Assembly: GCA_012861695.1 (NCBI GenBank)
Contig: JAAOOA010000060.1
Coordinates: forward strand, 18,452,472-18,516,471
Reading direction: 5' to 3'
Source: Trematomus loennbergii
Taxonomy: Eukaryota > Chordata > Actinopteri > Perciformes > Nototheniidae
Length of the DNA: 64,000 nucleotides
Shown here piece after piece: positions 1 through 11,300 of the stretch; position 1 is the first letter of the stretch; each line of letters starts with the position of its first letter. The notes below the pieces were generated by a model. That model was not told the DNA's origin. It ran no database searches and was given only the letters and a program-made list of their open reading frames with translations. A program made the translations under genes and the position numbers.

Positions 1-984
1 TGTATATAAATACTAATAAAAACGTGATGAATAGTTATATTAAACCAACAAATATATATAACAAAATAAAATAAAGGGGGGAATAAGTTAGGAAGATGCA
101 AGCAAATCATTTCTGAGTTGCCCCAGTTCATACCTGATATGTTTCAGTTTTAAAGACAATACATCCTGAAACCTGTGCGAGATGGATGATGACTACAGTC
201 ATGAGGGTCCCCAAACATTGCACTAAAATGGCAGTTTGTAAGTTTAATTGTTTATTCAGGATATAGTCTCAACATGTGATTTCAGTGACTGGACCCTTTT
301 TACCCCTCCTCTCTGGATTTTATGCCAAGATCGTTTATTGTATTTTTCTTGAAAAATGTTGCAAGTAATAAGAGCTGACAGTAGATCTTAATGACTTCTG
401 TCGAGGTTTCAGGCCGAGGAGATCTTTCCCGGGCTTTTCAGTGACCACAAAAGGGGTGATTTGGAAAAAGAAAGAATCACACAATGTCAGACCTGAAATT
501 CTGAAAAGTTATTCAAAGTTTTTTCAGTGGAAAACTTTGAATAACTGCAGAAGAAAATACCACTTTTTAATCCTCTCTTTGTTACAGACATAAAATAGGA
601 AGTACATAATGTCAAGAGTATTTATCTTGTTTTCGTCAAAGATAGTGAAAATATATAATCTTTGTTTCCTGTGTGTGCAATGTATTGCTGTTAGAGAAAG
701 GCATAATTTGGTATACCTTTAATGCACACATTCTATAGCCTCTATGGTTTAGTATCGAGTAACTTGGCAATATTTTTTCTAAGAGACCGTAATGTCACGT
801 GCATGGGTATTTCCGAGCATAACACCAGCAAATGGGATGTTCTGTTCCTGCCGTGAGGGTATCATGTGTGACAGTGAGCAGGTTCAACTGCATTGTCAGA
901 CCTCTGACAATAAATGCCATTGACTGTTTTTGTATTCCCTTTTTGAAAAAAGTGTTTGTGTAGGTTTCATATACTGGCTAGGCT

Positions 985-1038
985 GAAAAAAAGAAAAATG
1001 ATCACAGCAAAGAAAAAAAGAAAAATGATCACAGCAAA
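985..1038. repeat. Perfect tandem duplication of 27 bp
   Basis: Two identical 27-base units, A-rich with an ATGATCACAGC core, lie at 985-1011 and 1012-1038. The rest of 1-1500 is AT-rich non-coding DNA in which I see no gene. Confidence 0.85.
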
Positions 1039-1501
1039 ACACACCCAAGGTGTAATAGATCTAAATGCAAAAAGATGGAAAATAAAATTACATCTGTTTG
1101 AATCAAATATTTACTAACATATCATTTTGATAAATATAGGAACTGACATATGTACAACTTTATTTCATGTGTTACTGTAAAGAAATGCATTGTGGTAAAT
1201 GTATTATACACATGTATAAGCTCATCACGTTGATGGGAACTCAGACAAGGTTGGTCCTCTTGATTTAAATCATTTCATTTAACATATTTTAGAAGTGTTA
1301 AAAAATAACCCATATCTCTATTTTCTTAGATCACAAAGTTGATATCTGGCACAAACAAAAAGAAAAATAAGTACACAAAACAAGGGGTATTCAGAGAGAA
1401 ATCAAACAAAACAATGTAAACACATTTAACAAAAATAAGAAACAACCAATTTGGTCATTTCTATGTTGAAGACAGTTCTGAAAACATTGTGCAAAGTTAT
1501 A

Positions 1502-2010
1502 TTATCAGAATCAGAATCAGAATACCTTTATTCGTCCCGCAGAGGGAAATTTACATTTGTTCCAGCAGAAAAGAGCCAAAGACAGCTTAATGTTTAACAA
1601 GAAGTATAGGAAAGAATCTAATGAAAGACCCCATTTGACTCCTTTAAGTCTGAATGGCTGTGACACACAAATGTACGACCGTAGTAAGCTTAAAAAAGTA
1701 CAGGAATTTAAACCACTCTGACAATGAATCAGGTTTTCAAACATTCTGGAGACAAGTCTATCAGATGAGCATTCCAGGTACATGACTCACCCACAGTCAG
1801 AGTAGTCAAGAATTCCCTTTTTCTTATGTAAGCTAATAAAAATATGCACATCAAAATGCATCCAAGCTCAACTTTACAATTGTCTCTAGCTGAAACAGCC
1901 TTACATCGCCTATGTAAACAGCCACACCCTGGAGTCACATGTGTGTCTTTACAATGTTCTCCCAGTACTAGTTCCTTATGACATTTAAAAAATGCAGTGT
2001 AACACAGCCA
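1502..2010 (-). mobile_element. LINE 3'-end fragment
   Basis: On the minus strand the left end reads as a fish LINE tail: a GACGAATAAAGG poly(A)-signal-like motif followed by (ATTCTG)n. The 3' end is at about 1502 and the body extends to higher coordinates. No intact reverse transcriptase frame is present. The inner boundary is uncertain. Confidence 0.55.
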
Positions 2011-2307
2011 TGGCAATTATAGATGATTCTAAGCGTGCTAAGTATAGTTGTTTATTAGAAAAATGCCATTTCAGTGCAGTATGTTAGAGAGCATAAAAAT
2101 GTAATGTTCAGAAATTGTTATAGCCTATTGTTGGATTTTAAAAGTAATTCCTAGGAATCATTTTTAAATCCCGGTAGTATACAGCCATGTGAATATTTAT
2201 ATATAATATAATATATGATTAATCCTAATTCCTCAAGCACAATTTTGTAGAGATATTGTTAAATGCACTTTAAAGCTCTCTGGCAAGGCTCTCTATATAA
2301 CTGTAAA

Positions 2308-2964
2308 GGCCCGGACACACCAAGCTGACACCAAAGAACTGACACAGACGGACCCCCGACTGTTGTGTCGCCTCGCGTCTCTGCGTCTTGGTCATGTGTC
2401 GCACTGGAACACACCGCAAAAACTTCAGCCGACGGCCAAGAAGCACGTACGAACTGCGCATGGTGAGTGGCAAGCAGGCGGCGGTAGTGTGTATTCGTCA
2501 TTCAAAAGAGGCAACAACCGGAAGACAGACTGCGTGATAACTGAGAGAAGAAGAACAGACTGCGCGATATAAACAAACAACAAATAGTGTGTGCGTTCCA
2601 TTTTCACTCTACAACAAGAAGCTCATGGGGCTTTCCCGAACCTGTGTCGAGTTGGAGTTAAATAAAATCTCAGATTTGCCTTCTTAATAGTTTGTTTGGG
2701 TCCCTCACTTCCATTTCGCTTCTCATGCACTGATTCGCTAGCTAAACAGCCAATCAGAGTGATTTCTTTTGCCGACAGCCTTTGGCCGACTGCCGACCCA
2801 CCGATTCAACATGTCGAATCGGTGGGTTTTTCGGCCGAAAAGGTGTCGGCACGGCTGAAAAGACACGACGGTGCGGGACACACCAATCTGAGTAGGGCGT
2901 GTCGACGGTCATCGTCGGCATGACGCCCATCGACGGCCAAAATCGGCTTGGTGTGTCCGGGCCT
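2308..2964 (+). mobile_element. Terminal-inverted-repeat element (MITE), copy A
   Basis: The left end reads GGCCCGGACACACCAAGC and the right end its inverse, GCTTGGTGTGTCCGGGCC, in a 657-bp body without coding capacity. Centrally, CCCACCGATTC (2797-2807) and GAATCGGTGGG (2816-2826) form an 11-bp hairpin. The flanking duplication could not be fixed. A second copy in the opposite orientation lies 133 bp away. Confidence 0.85.
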
Positions 2965-3097
2965 TAAGACCTGCTTTGTTAATGTGCATTTCCATGTCTA
3001 AAAGAGAATAGAGGCTCACAAATCCACCCAGTCAGTGTCTATTCCACTGTGTACAAAAGGGCTTGATTCAAGGCAAAGACACGTAACTAACAATGCA

Positions 3098-3764
3098 AGC
3101 CCCGCACACACCAAGCCGATTTTGGCCGTCGATGGATGTCCGACGATGAGCGCCCTGTCGCCCTACTCAGATTGGTGTGTCCCGCACCGTTGTGTCTTTT
3201 TGGCCGTGCCGACACCTTTTTGGCCGAAAACCTACCGATTCTACATGTCGAATCGGTAGGCAATCGGCCAAAGGCTGTCGGTCAAATAAACCACTCTGAT
3301 TGGCTGTTCAGCTAGCGAATCAGTGCATGAGAAGCGAAACAGAAGTGAGGGACCCAAACAAACTATCAAGAAGGCAAATCTGAGATTTTATTTAACTCCA
3401 GCTCTCGACACAGGTTCGGGAAAGCCCCATGAGCTTCTCGTTGTAGAGTGAAAATGGAACGCACACGCTATTTGTTGTTTGTTTATATCACGCAGTCTGT
3501 TCTTCTTCTCTCGGTGTATCACGCAGTCTGTCTTCCGGTTGTTGCCTCTTTTGAATGACGAATACACACTACCGCTGCCTGCTGGTAAGGAGAGTTATTG
3601 CCACTCACGCATGCGCAGTTTGTACGTGCTACTTGGCCGTCGGCTGAAGTCTTTGCGGTGTGTTCCAGTGCGACTGTTGGCCAAGACGCAGGAGACGCGA
3701 GGCGACACAACAGTCGGGTCCGTCTGTGTCAGTTCTTTGGTGTCAGCTTGGTGTGTTCCTACCT
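3098..3764 (-). mobile_element. Terminal-inverted-repeat element (MITE), copy B, inverted
   Basis: Reverse-oriented relative of copy A along its whole length: the CCAAGCCGATTTTGGCCGTC end comes first and AGCTTGGTGTGTTCCTACC last, with the same central hairpin (ACCGATTC / GAATCGGT). The termini are more decayed than in copy A. Confidence 0.82.
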
Positions 3765-4925
3765 TTATAGTCTGTCTCCTGTCCTCTGACTTTAGCCCTG
3801 TGGCTATGTGAGAGTTTGTGGTTTGCTCACATGCACAAGGATTCATTATACTATTATCAAAGTTGCGTAAATGTAACCGTTGGTACAGTTGAAAACCCAT
3901 GTTCTAACAGCAATGCCTACTTTCTTTATTTAGTGGGAATGCTGATACAGCATTCCAACTATCTGTTATGCTATACGCACAAAATTCTTTATTATTCTGC
4001 CAGGTTATTTTGCTTCTCTTCTTCTCCCACATTCCACATCGCAGAAACTCAGTTCAAACATCAAAACGTTCAGCTCGGTCGGGAATCGATGACTATTACT
4101 TTTCTTATTCATAACTTTCATAATTCCAGAGATACATCCCATAATTCATCAAATTTGTAACATGGAAGTCAATGGAGAAACTCTTTAGACTTGAAAATCT
4201 TCATGCAACTTCAACTGCTAACTGCTCCTTCATAATTTCTCTCAGAAACCTCATTCCAACTTTAAAATGTTACACATCTTTCTGACATTATTCGTGTAAC
4301 ACAACTTTTAAATCTGATTCTTACTTTTAGAGATATTAAACACTGTTCAGACCTTGGTAAAGAGGCCTTCTTCAGATTTTAGAGTGTGTGATGTCACAGC
4401 TAGAGTGGAGGACAGATTTAATTTTGCCTTTATATTTTCTTTTAAACCTGCCATAATTCCCAAACCCTACATTCCTGAGACATCATTTTTCATGAGAAAC
4501 GTAGGAAAACATCTCGTAGCTTGAACATTTTTTTCCATTAAACCCCATTGTAAATTCAGCCTCATCTTTCCCCACCACAGCAGCCGCACACCTTTAGTTA
4601 ATCTGCCAAAAAGGCCACATTATTAACCCGAAAGTACACAAAAAGTACACTTCAGATGCTCAAGTTCCTTGACATGCTTCACGCTTTGAAATTTCACCGA
4701 TATCTGTTACGGTTCTTCAACAAAACGTTCACATGTAAGAGGTTTATCTCTCATTCAGAACAATGAAAATGCTCTCCTCTCACTGATTACTGCACATCAC
4801 CATGGAAACCTTTGATCTCTGGACACGTCGTTAGCTCAAATATAAACACCTGTGTCATGGAACACGATGATGTCATAACTCCAACTGACATGCTCAGAGC
4901 AGCAGACTTCAGATAATGGTTAATG
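3765..4925. other. Intergenic, no feature recognised
   Basis: AT-rich sequence with no conserved coding frame, RNA gene or terminal repeat that I can support. Confidence 0.5.
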
Positions 4926-5575
4926 GTCCTGCCCTCAACAGCTCTAGGTCAATTATGGGGTGTCATCATATGCCGTTTCCATGGAAACGCATCCCTCGCC
5001 ATAAAACACGATGTCGCTGTAACTCCAAATGGTCCGATCGTCCCCAAACTTCGCTTGTATATCACTAGTCCATGCCTCAACAGCTTCACGCCAAATCTGA
5101 GATCTCACCATAGGCGTTTCCATGGAAACGCATCCCTCGCCATAAAACAATGTCGTCGTAACTCCAATGAACGGTCCGGCGTCCACAACTTCATGGTATA
5201 ACCTCTCCAGCCTCAACAGCTCTACGTCAAATATGTCTCATCATATGCCGTTTCCATGGAAACGCATCCCTCGCCATAAAAGACGATGTCGTAACTCCTA
5301 TGAAAATGTTCAAAAAGTGCTCAAACTTCACATGTGTGCAACAGTCCAGCCGTGAAGACATCTACGGGACAGTTTTGAGATTTCTTCAAATGCCGTTGCC
5401 ATGGCAACACAATGCTCACCATGAAACACGGTTTTCTCATAACTTCAGTGAAAATGCTCCAAACGGCCCAAAACTTCACAGGTTTGGTAACGATGCAGCC
5501 ATCAACGCATCTAAGCGTATTATGGGATGTCATCAAATGCCGTTGGCATGGCGACAGATCATTCGCCATCAAGTT
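4926..5575. repeat. Diverged tandem array, unit about 135-146 bp, at least 4-5 units
   Basis: A block containing GTTTCCATGGAAAC and then GCATCCCTCGCCATAAAA recurs near 4973, 5113, 5247, 5393 (as GTTGCCATGGCAAC) and 5540 (as GTTGGCATGGCGAC). Linking sequence also repeats (CCTCAACAGCTC, TAACTCCAA). The first three units are near identical and the last two are more diverged. Each unit carries a 14-bp palindrome. Confidence 0.88.
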
Positions 5576-8080
5576 AGTTCAAAAGTTTGCAGTTCAAATA
5601 TTCTGCTGCTTTTCCAAGCCTTTTTACTTTCTTTTCTTCTCTCATCACACATTCAAGCCCCCAGTGTTCATGTATCATTTCAATCTAAATTCTTCACTTT
5701 CTTCTTACACATTACATTTCAGCATAGCAGTTTAGCGTCAGCTTTTCAGCATAAAGCATTCCCACTAGCAATTTCTTCAGGAATTGCATTCTCTAGTTTT
5801 AGTTATGAAATGCATCTTTCACAGGACAGATGCATATATGTATATATATTTATATTTTAATAAATTGTTCTTTAGTATATATCCTGCCATGTTTATGAAT
5901 ATCCCTGGTTATTTTGAACTTCTGTGAACAATCTTTGTAGGAATGGGGCGCTTTATTCTACTCATATGTAAAGAGGATTCTTTATTTGAAAAGAAAACAA
6001 ATTAATTAGTTCAGACTACATAATAGGATAAATACATCATGCCTTTTGGCTCCTTAACACTTCAGAAACTCAAAGACCTGCATCATGTCATCACCAAATC
6101 ATAGTTAGTCATCCCTCAAAAGTTACACAGGTGTGTAAACATATTCAATATTAAACTTGTCTGCGTGACGATCACACATAATGTGTTTAATCTTTTCACG
6201 GGTAATCATTTCTGATCACATGCTTGTTGTGATTTTATCCTTTGTCGTCTCTAATCTCAGCTTTGCATAGTTTATTTGCAATAAATAGTTTCCAGTGGCA
6301 TTAACCTGTTTGCAATGTGAGTGAACTGTGACCTCGACAGCTAACTGACACTGAAGATTTATCTTTTTTTTATCCATTCTTTACATTTTTAAAAAACACC
6401 CCTTTCTGCGTTGTCTTTTGGACAAATGTCAGCAGAATAATGCCATAACATGAATGCAGTGTGATTCAAACTAAGTTTTCACCAGGCCTTACCTTGAAGG
6501 TACTTACTATTTACTATTTTAGCAGAGCAAGACTTGCATTTAAAAAAAAAAAAATTTAATAAGGTTTTACATTGAAGTACCAGCAGTTTGAGGCATCACC
6601 TATCTAACACAAGCACTTAACTAACAAGGGTTAATACATAAATACTCACTATGCATAGGCAGCTCAAAAGGCACACCTTGTGCTCAGGTTAGAGCCATTC
6701 CTAGGCAGTAGGGGGTGAGGTATTCTGCCCTAACAGGCACAACAGGAACTGACAGGGGACTTTTTGTGGGCTTGAGAATCAACCAGTTGATACATAAAAG
6801 CACTACTGTATATTTGATGACAAAACTCTTCAACAAAAAGTGGTCCAGACTAAAGTATTGAAGCCAAACTAGGAGCTCTGTGAGCATGTACTTATGCACA
6901 GTTTTATTTTAAGGTACACTTTTCACTTAGTAAAGGTTAATCTTCACTAATTCATTCATTGTTGGGACTTTGAATGAACCCTGAATGAGTTTTACATTCT
7001 TTACTTCTGTACCAAAAGTCATAGAAATCAATACAACAATGTACAGAAAAATGTAAAGGAAGATGCATGGCATTGCTCTAAAGGAACCGCCCTTTGACAT
7101 TCATTGTACATGCTAACATCATGCAGGGAGAGCATGAACAGACGATAACAGCCAATCAGCTTGCAAAGAGCTGAAGCTAATGTTGCGCAAACATAAATGA
7201 CAGCATTTCTGCAGAGGAAAAGGCTCTGTTAATACAGCATTGGATCTATGTGTTATCATGTTAGATAAAAAAACGTTGCATTACACCCCTTAAACCCAAA
7301 AGGGCTTCGTTTGTAGTAAATCCTTAACTTTGACGATCATTGTTAACTATCTCATCTGTCTCTTATCTTCTGTAGGAGAGCAATTTCTAAGGCTAGATAT
7401 TTAAGTGCCCTCTTCCTCCTCTGAGCAGAGATTTAGACATTGAAAGTCCAGGTCTAAAAGGATTATTAACTAATCCACAAAAACTGTTAAATGCTCACTA
7501 TGTCCTGATGATTAGTTTTCCATTCTACTGAGGGCTGACGATGATGGTTTGAGTGATGGCATACTCTAGTTTTTCTTCTAGTGTATTCATGATTATTTTT
7601 TTGTGTTATGTCTTTAGGTGTTCTGTTTCGCCTGTCTGCAAGACCAACTTCGCCTTGGGGACAATATCCATTATATTCAAAACCTAATACAAAAATAAAC
7701 ACAAACACAAATTTGAAAATAATGTTTATAAAGGCAACACACATTTTATCTTAAGTTTTTGCATGAAAAAAATATAAACAACACAAAAAGATTAAAAAAA
7801 CATTGATTAGATTTGCCAACTTCTCTGCTGTCACATTCCAACCATAACAAACTTCACATAGCCTGCTTTACAAATGTTAATGTTTTAAAGGTGGTCTTGA
7901 TTTGTGAAGATTATCTTGCCAAAATCCAATGAAAAAAATCCCTCTTTGCTTTATATTGAGGGAACCAGTGTGATCAATCATCAATCATCAATGTGGTCAT
8001 CGTCAGTGTTGGCCAATAAAAAATGGTCAGGACTCTATGCACATAGGGATTCCCACCATAAGTCTGGTTAATTCTTTGCT
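5576..8080. other. mettl14 3' UTR and downstream flank
   Basis: The mettl14 3' UTR must begin at 8080 and run to lower coordinates. No clear AATAAA on the minus strand was found close to the stop, so the poly(A) site is not assigned. No other gene is visible; the neighbour expected from synteny (SEC24D) is not recognisable here. Confidence 0.45.
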
Positions 8081-8382
8081 CTAGCGAGGAGGAAAGCCCC
8101 TATGTGGCCCTCCCCGACCCCTGAACCCTCCCCTGTCTCCACGGAAATTTGGCCGGTTTCTTTCACGGCCCCTGTCTCCGCCTCTTCCTGAATTTGGCCC
8201 ACCACGTCCCCCTCTAGCTGCTCCGCCCCCACGGTCCGACTTCATCTTAGAAGGGGGAGATTTAGGTCGCAGCCTCTCTATTTCCTCAGTGCAGCCAGAT
8301 AGGTTGTCATTGACGAAATGTGAGGCGTAGGTCTCTGGGTTGAAGTTACTGTTTGTCAAAGTAGGACCGACAGTCAGCCAGC
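8081..8382 (-). CDS. mettl14: mettl14 terminal coding exon 11 (RGG tail)
   Basis: 302 nt, residues 355-454 plus stop TAG at 8083-8081. [13 protein letters not shown] and [14 protein letters not shown] are followed by an Arg/Gly-rich tail with repeated RGG and RGR ending HRGFPPR. RGG tails of METTL14 bind RNA and are arginine-methylated in mammals (family knowledge). Confidence 0.98.
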
Positions 8383-11300
8383 CTAAAAAGAGAAAAAAAC
8401 ACAAATGCAATAAGAAACTTAAAGCAAACATACAAGCAGATATTACCAAAGAAAGAAAAGTGGTTCAATCTCACCTGGCCTGATGGTTGAGTCTCGTCCA
8501 AACAGGTGCAACCTTCTGCGGCCCAAACAGAAATGCTCAATGATATGGAAGATCTCCACAGGCTTCTCAACATTTCCCATCTCAGGCTCCTCAGTGATGA
8601 TCAAGTCAATGTCCACATTCGCATGGATGAAGTCACCGTCAGTGCTCCTGCGCACTGTTCCTTTGATTCCCATCAGGCAGTGTTCCTGGAGGGAGGATAT
8701 TGTTTTCAGAATCAGAAATCCATTATTCGTCCCACAGAGGGAAAATGGTTTGTGTTACAGAAGCAAGGGACAGTGCATATGAAAAGGTACAAAAATAGTA
8801 GTCTAACATATTAAGTATAAGTAAGATAGATAGATAGATAGATAGATATATAGATAGATAAGTACTTTATTGATCCCAATTTGGGAAATGTTTGCGTTGC
8901 AGCAGCATAAAAAACACAAGGCATAAGAGAAATTAAGACACTATAAATAAACAGTCCAAAATATTTCTGAAATAGAAATAAAATAGCATTAAAAGGTTAA
9001 AAAAATATATACATGTGGAAAATATACATGAGGAAATAAACATTTCCAGTAACAAATATATCATAAAATATAATTAAAACGGGTTTAAATTGGAATTCAT
9101 CATGGACTTCGTATGATCCCAAAGCAATTAGGCAAGGCAAGGCAAGGCAAGGCAAGGCAAGTTTATTTATATAGCACCTTTCAACACAAGGTAATTCAAA
9201 GTGCTTTACAAAAATGGAAGACATTTTAAAAATGGCATTTAAAATCAGTCATTAAATTAGATGATGTTATATGTACATTAACATATATTTCACATTGCTG
9301 TACCTTGGTCCTCTGGAATACTGCCTTCGGGTCCAGCGCCTTGGTTTTGCCTGGGTTGTTCTTATTGGTCTTGATCCAACAGATGTCCTCACACCGCCTA
9401 AAGCCCCACTTCCTCAAACACTGAAATGGTTGGAATAAAGGAAGGTATTATGTTAAACTATGTGTAACAACAATGCTGAGGGTCATGCAATACCTTTGAA
9501 AATGACTGTATCTTAGGCTATTGACATAATCAATAGGTTATTGACACAATGCATCCCCGGCACACTAATAAAACATGTTTCAAACAACAAACTGGTTTCC
9601 AAACTGATGAAACGTGCATTAACTAGGCTCCATTTCAACATGCCTCGGAGACTTCCCCTCTGCATTAGCCCTGGGTGGTATCCCTGCAGACTAAGTGTTG
9701 TTTTCAGTTGTTTGAAAACTGAACTGAACTTGGTGAAATTGATACTTTGAAGGGTTGAGGGGTTAAGTGAACAAAAATTGTAACTTAAAAAGCTGAGCCA
9801 ACACCTCAACACTTCTTTTCACCTACACATTCCCAAGATGGATCCATATCATGTATGTGATGTAATAACAATGAGGGTGAATGTTGGGAAGTGGAATTAC
9901 TAATGAAAAGCAGCCTTTCTCTATGATACTTAAGCAATAATGAAGATTCTGAATAATCTGCAAAAAACGGTTTTGTCTTTATTCCTGGTCTGGCTTGTTG
10001 AAATGTTCAATATTCGGTTTAATGACCCTTTGCATTTGTCTGTTTGACATACGATGGGGAAAACTCATATTTATACAAATATAACAATAGTCTTTATATG
10101 AATCACAGTTGTGGAAAAAACAGGTGCTGGTCAAACATTCATACTGAGGTAAAAACTACAAGAAAATCAATTTCAGGCAAAGTAAGCCATGCAGTGATGC
10201 TGTGTTGTTGGCAAGCACACTAGGGGCATGCGTAACACCAACAATACAGCAAAGTAAATATGACCGTCTTAAAGTCGGGTGCACGTAATCTGGTGTGAAC
10301 AGACGAACATGGTTTAACAGCTAGTGTCATTCCATTGCACACATAGTTGCCTAATTCAGTTGTCAGGTGCACACTAGACCAGCAAGTTCCTGAATGATTG
10401 GAATAATGCAATGTTAATAACCTGCATGCCGTAAGTTGTAACACTTTGTGAAAAGGGCATATAAGAAATGAGTGATCATGTTACCATTCTGCCCATGTCC
10501 AGGCCTTCACCAGAGCCACACCAGAGAAAGACAAAGGAACGAAGATCTGATATCTCCTCAATTTCCAGTTTCATGATCTACAACAGCAGAGAAGAGGAAA
10601 GAGAGGTGAGGGAACACAATGCCATAATTATCCATCCAGTGGATATTTAAATCACAAATCACTTTAACACTTCCTTTCCCTGAGGAAGTCCTGTCATGAG
10701 AGAACATTTAGCCCTGAAATCTGCTCATTGGCAGGGTCCTTGTGGATCCATGTTGCCCCCTACTGGGAGAGGATATGCATTCTCTTATTATCTGTAATCC
10801 CACACAAAATCCTGCACAGGTCGAGTTTTGCACACGGACCCATTACCCCATTTATCTCTGTGTCCTATCTGGACCAGACCCTTTAATAGAGACCCAGAAT
10901 CAGTGATTAGACACACAGGCTATACAGTCACTCCCTTTATAGTGCTTCATTTTTACTCTGGTCTAAGCTGGGATCTCTGCTCTTAAATCACAAATCCAGC
11001 TATGGAAATGTTAATAGAGATATTACAGATGGGTGCATTTGTACACAGCAACAAATGAAATCAGAATATAATATCGACTTTTGAACTGAGACAAATACAG
11101 AGGGTTTGAGAGGGAGAGAGTAACCGAGAGAGGGGTAGGGAAGGTGGGCTATGCCAGGCAATGTTTTTGTAAGGTATTTCTAACAGTTCTAATGCAACGC
11201 TATGGGTGTGGCTTGATTTTGAAATGGTCGGAAATAATGCTGGCTAAGGTGAGATATCCTCCTCAGAAAGTACATCTGATATCTTTGTTCTCTTTATATA

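Noticed and set aside
4926..5575. CRISPR array
   Set aside because: Units are about 140 bp and diverged, with no short identical repeats or unique spacers; the DNA is vertebrate.
1..8080. 3' exons of SEC24D expected from synteny
   Set aside because: No plus-strand frame resembling a SEC24 C-terminus was found; the gene, if linked, lies beyond the window.
9513..9812. 99-codon minus-strand frame in mettl14 intron 8
   Set aside because: METTL14 reads straight from exon 8 to exon 9 in phase; the frame has no homology.
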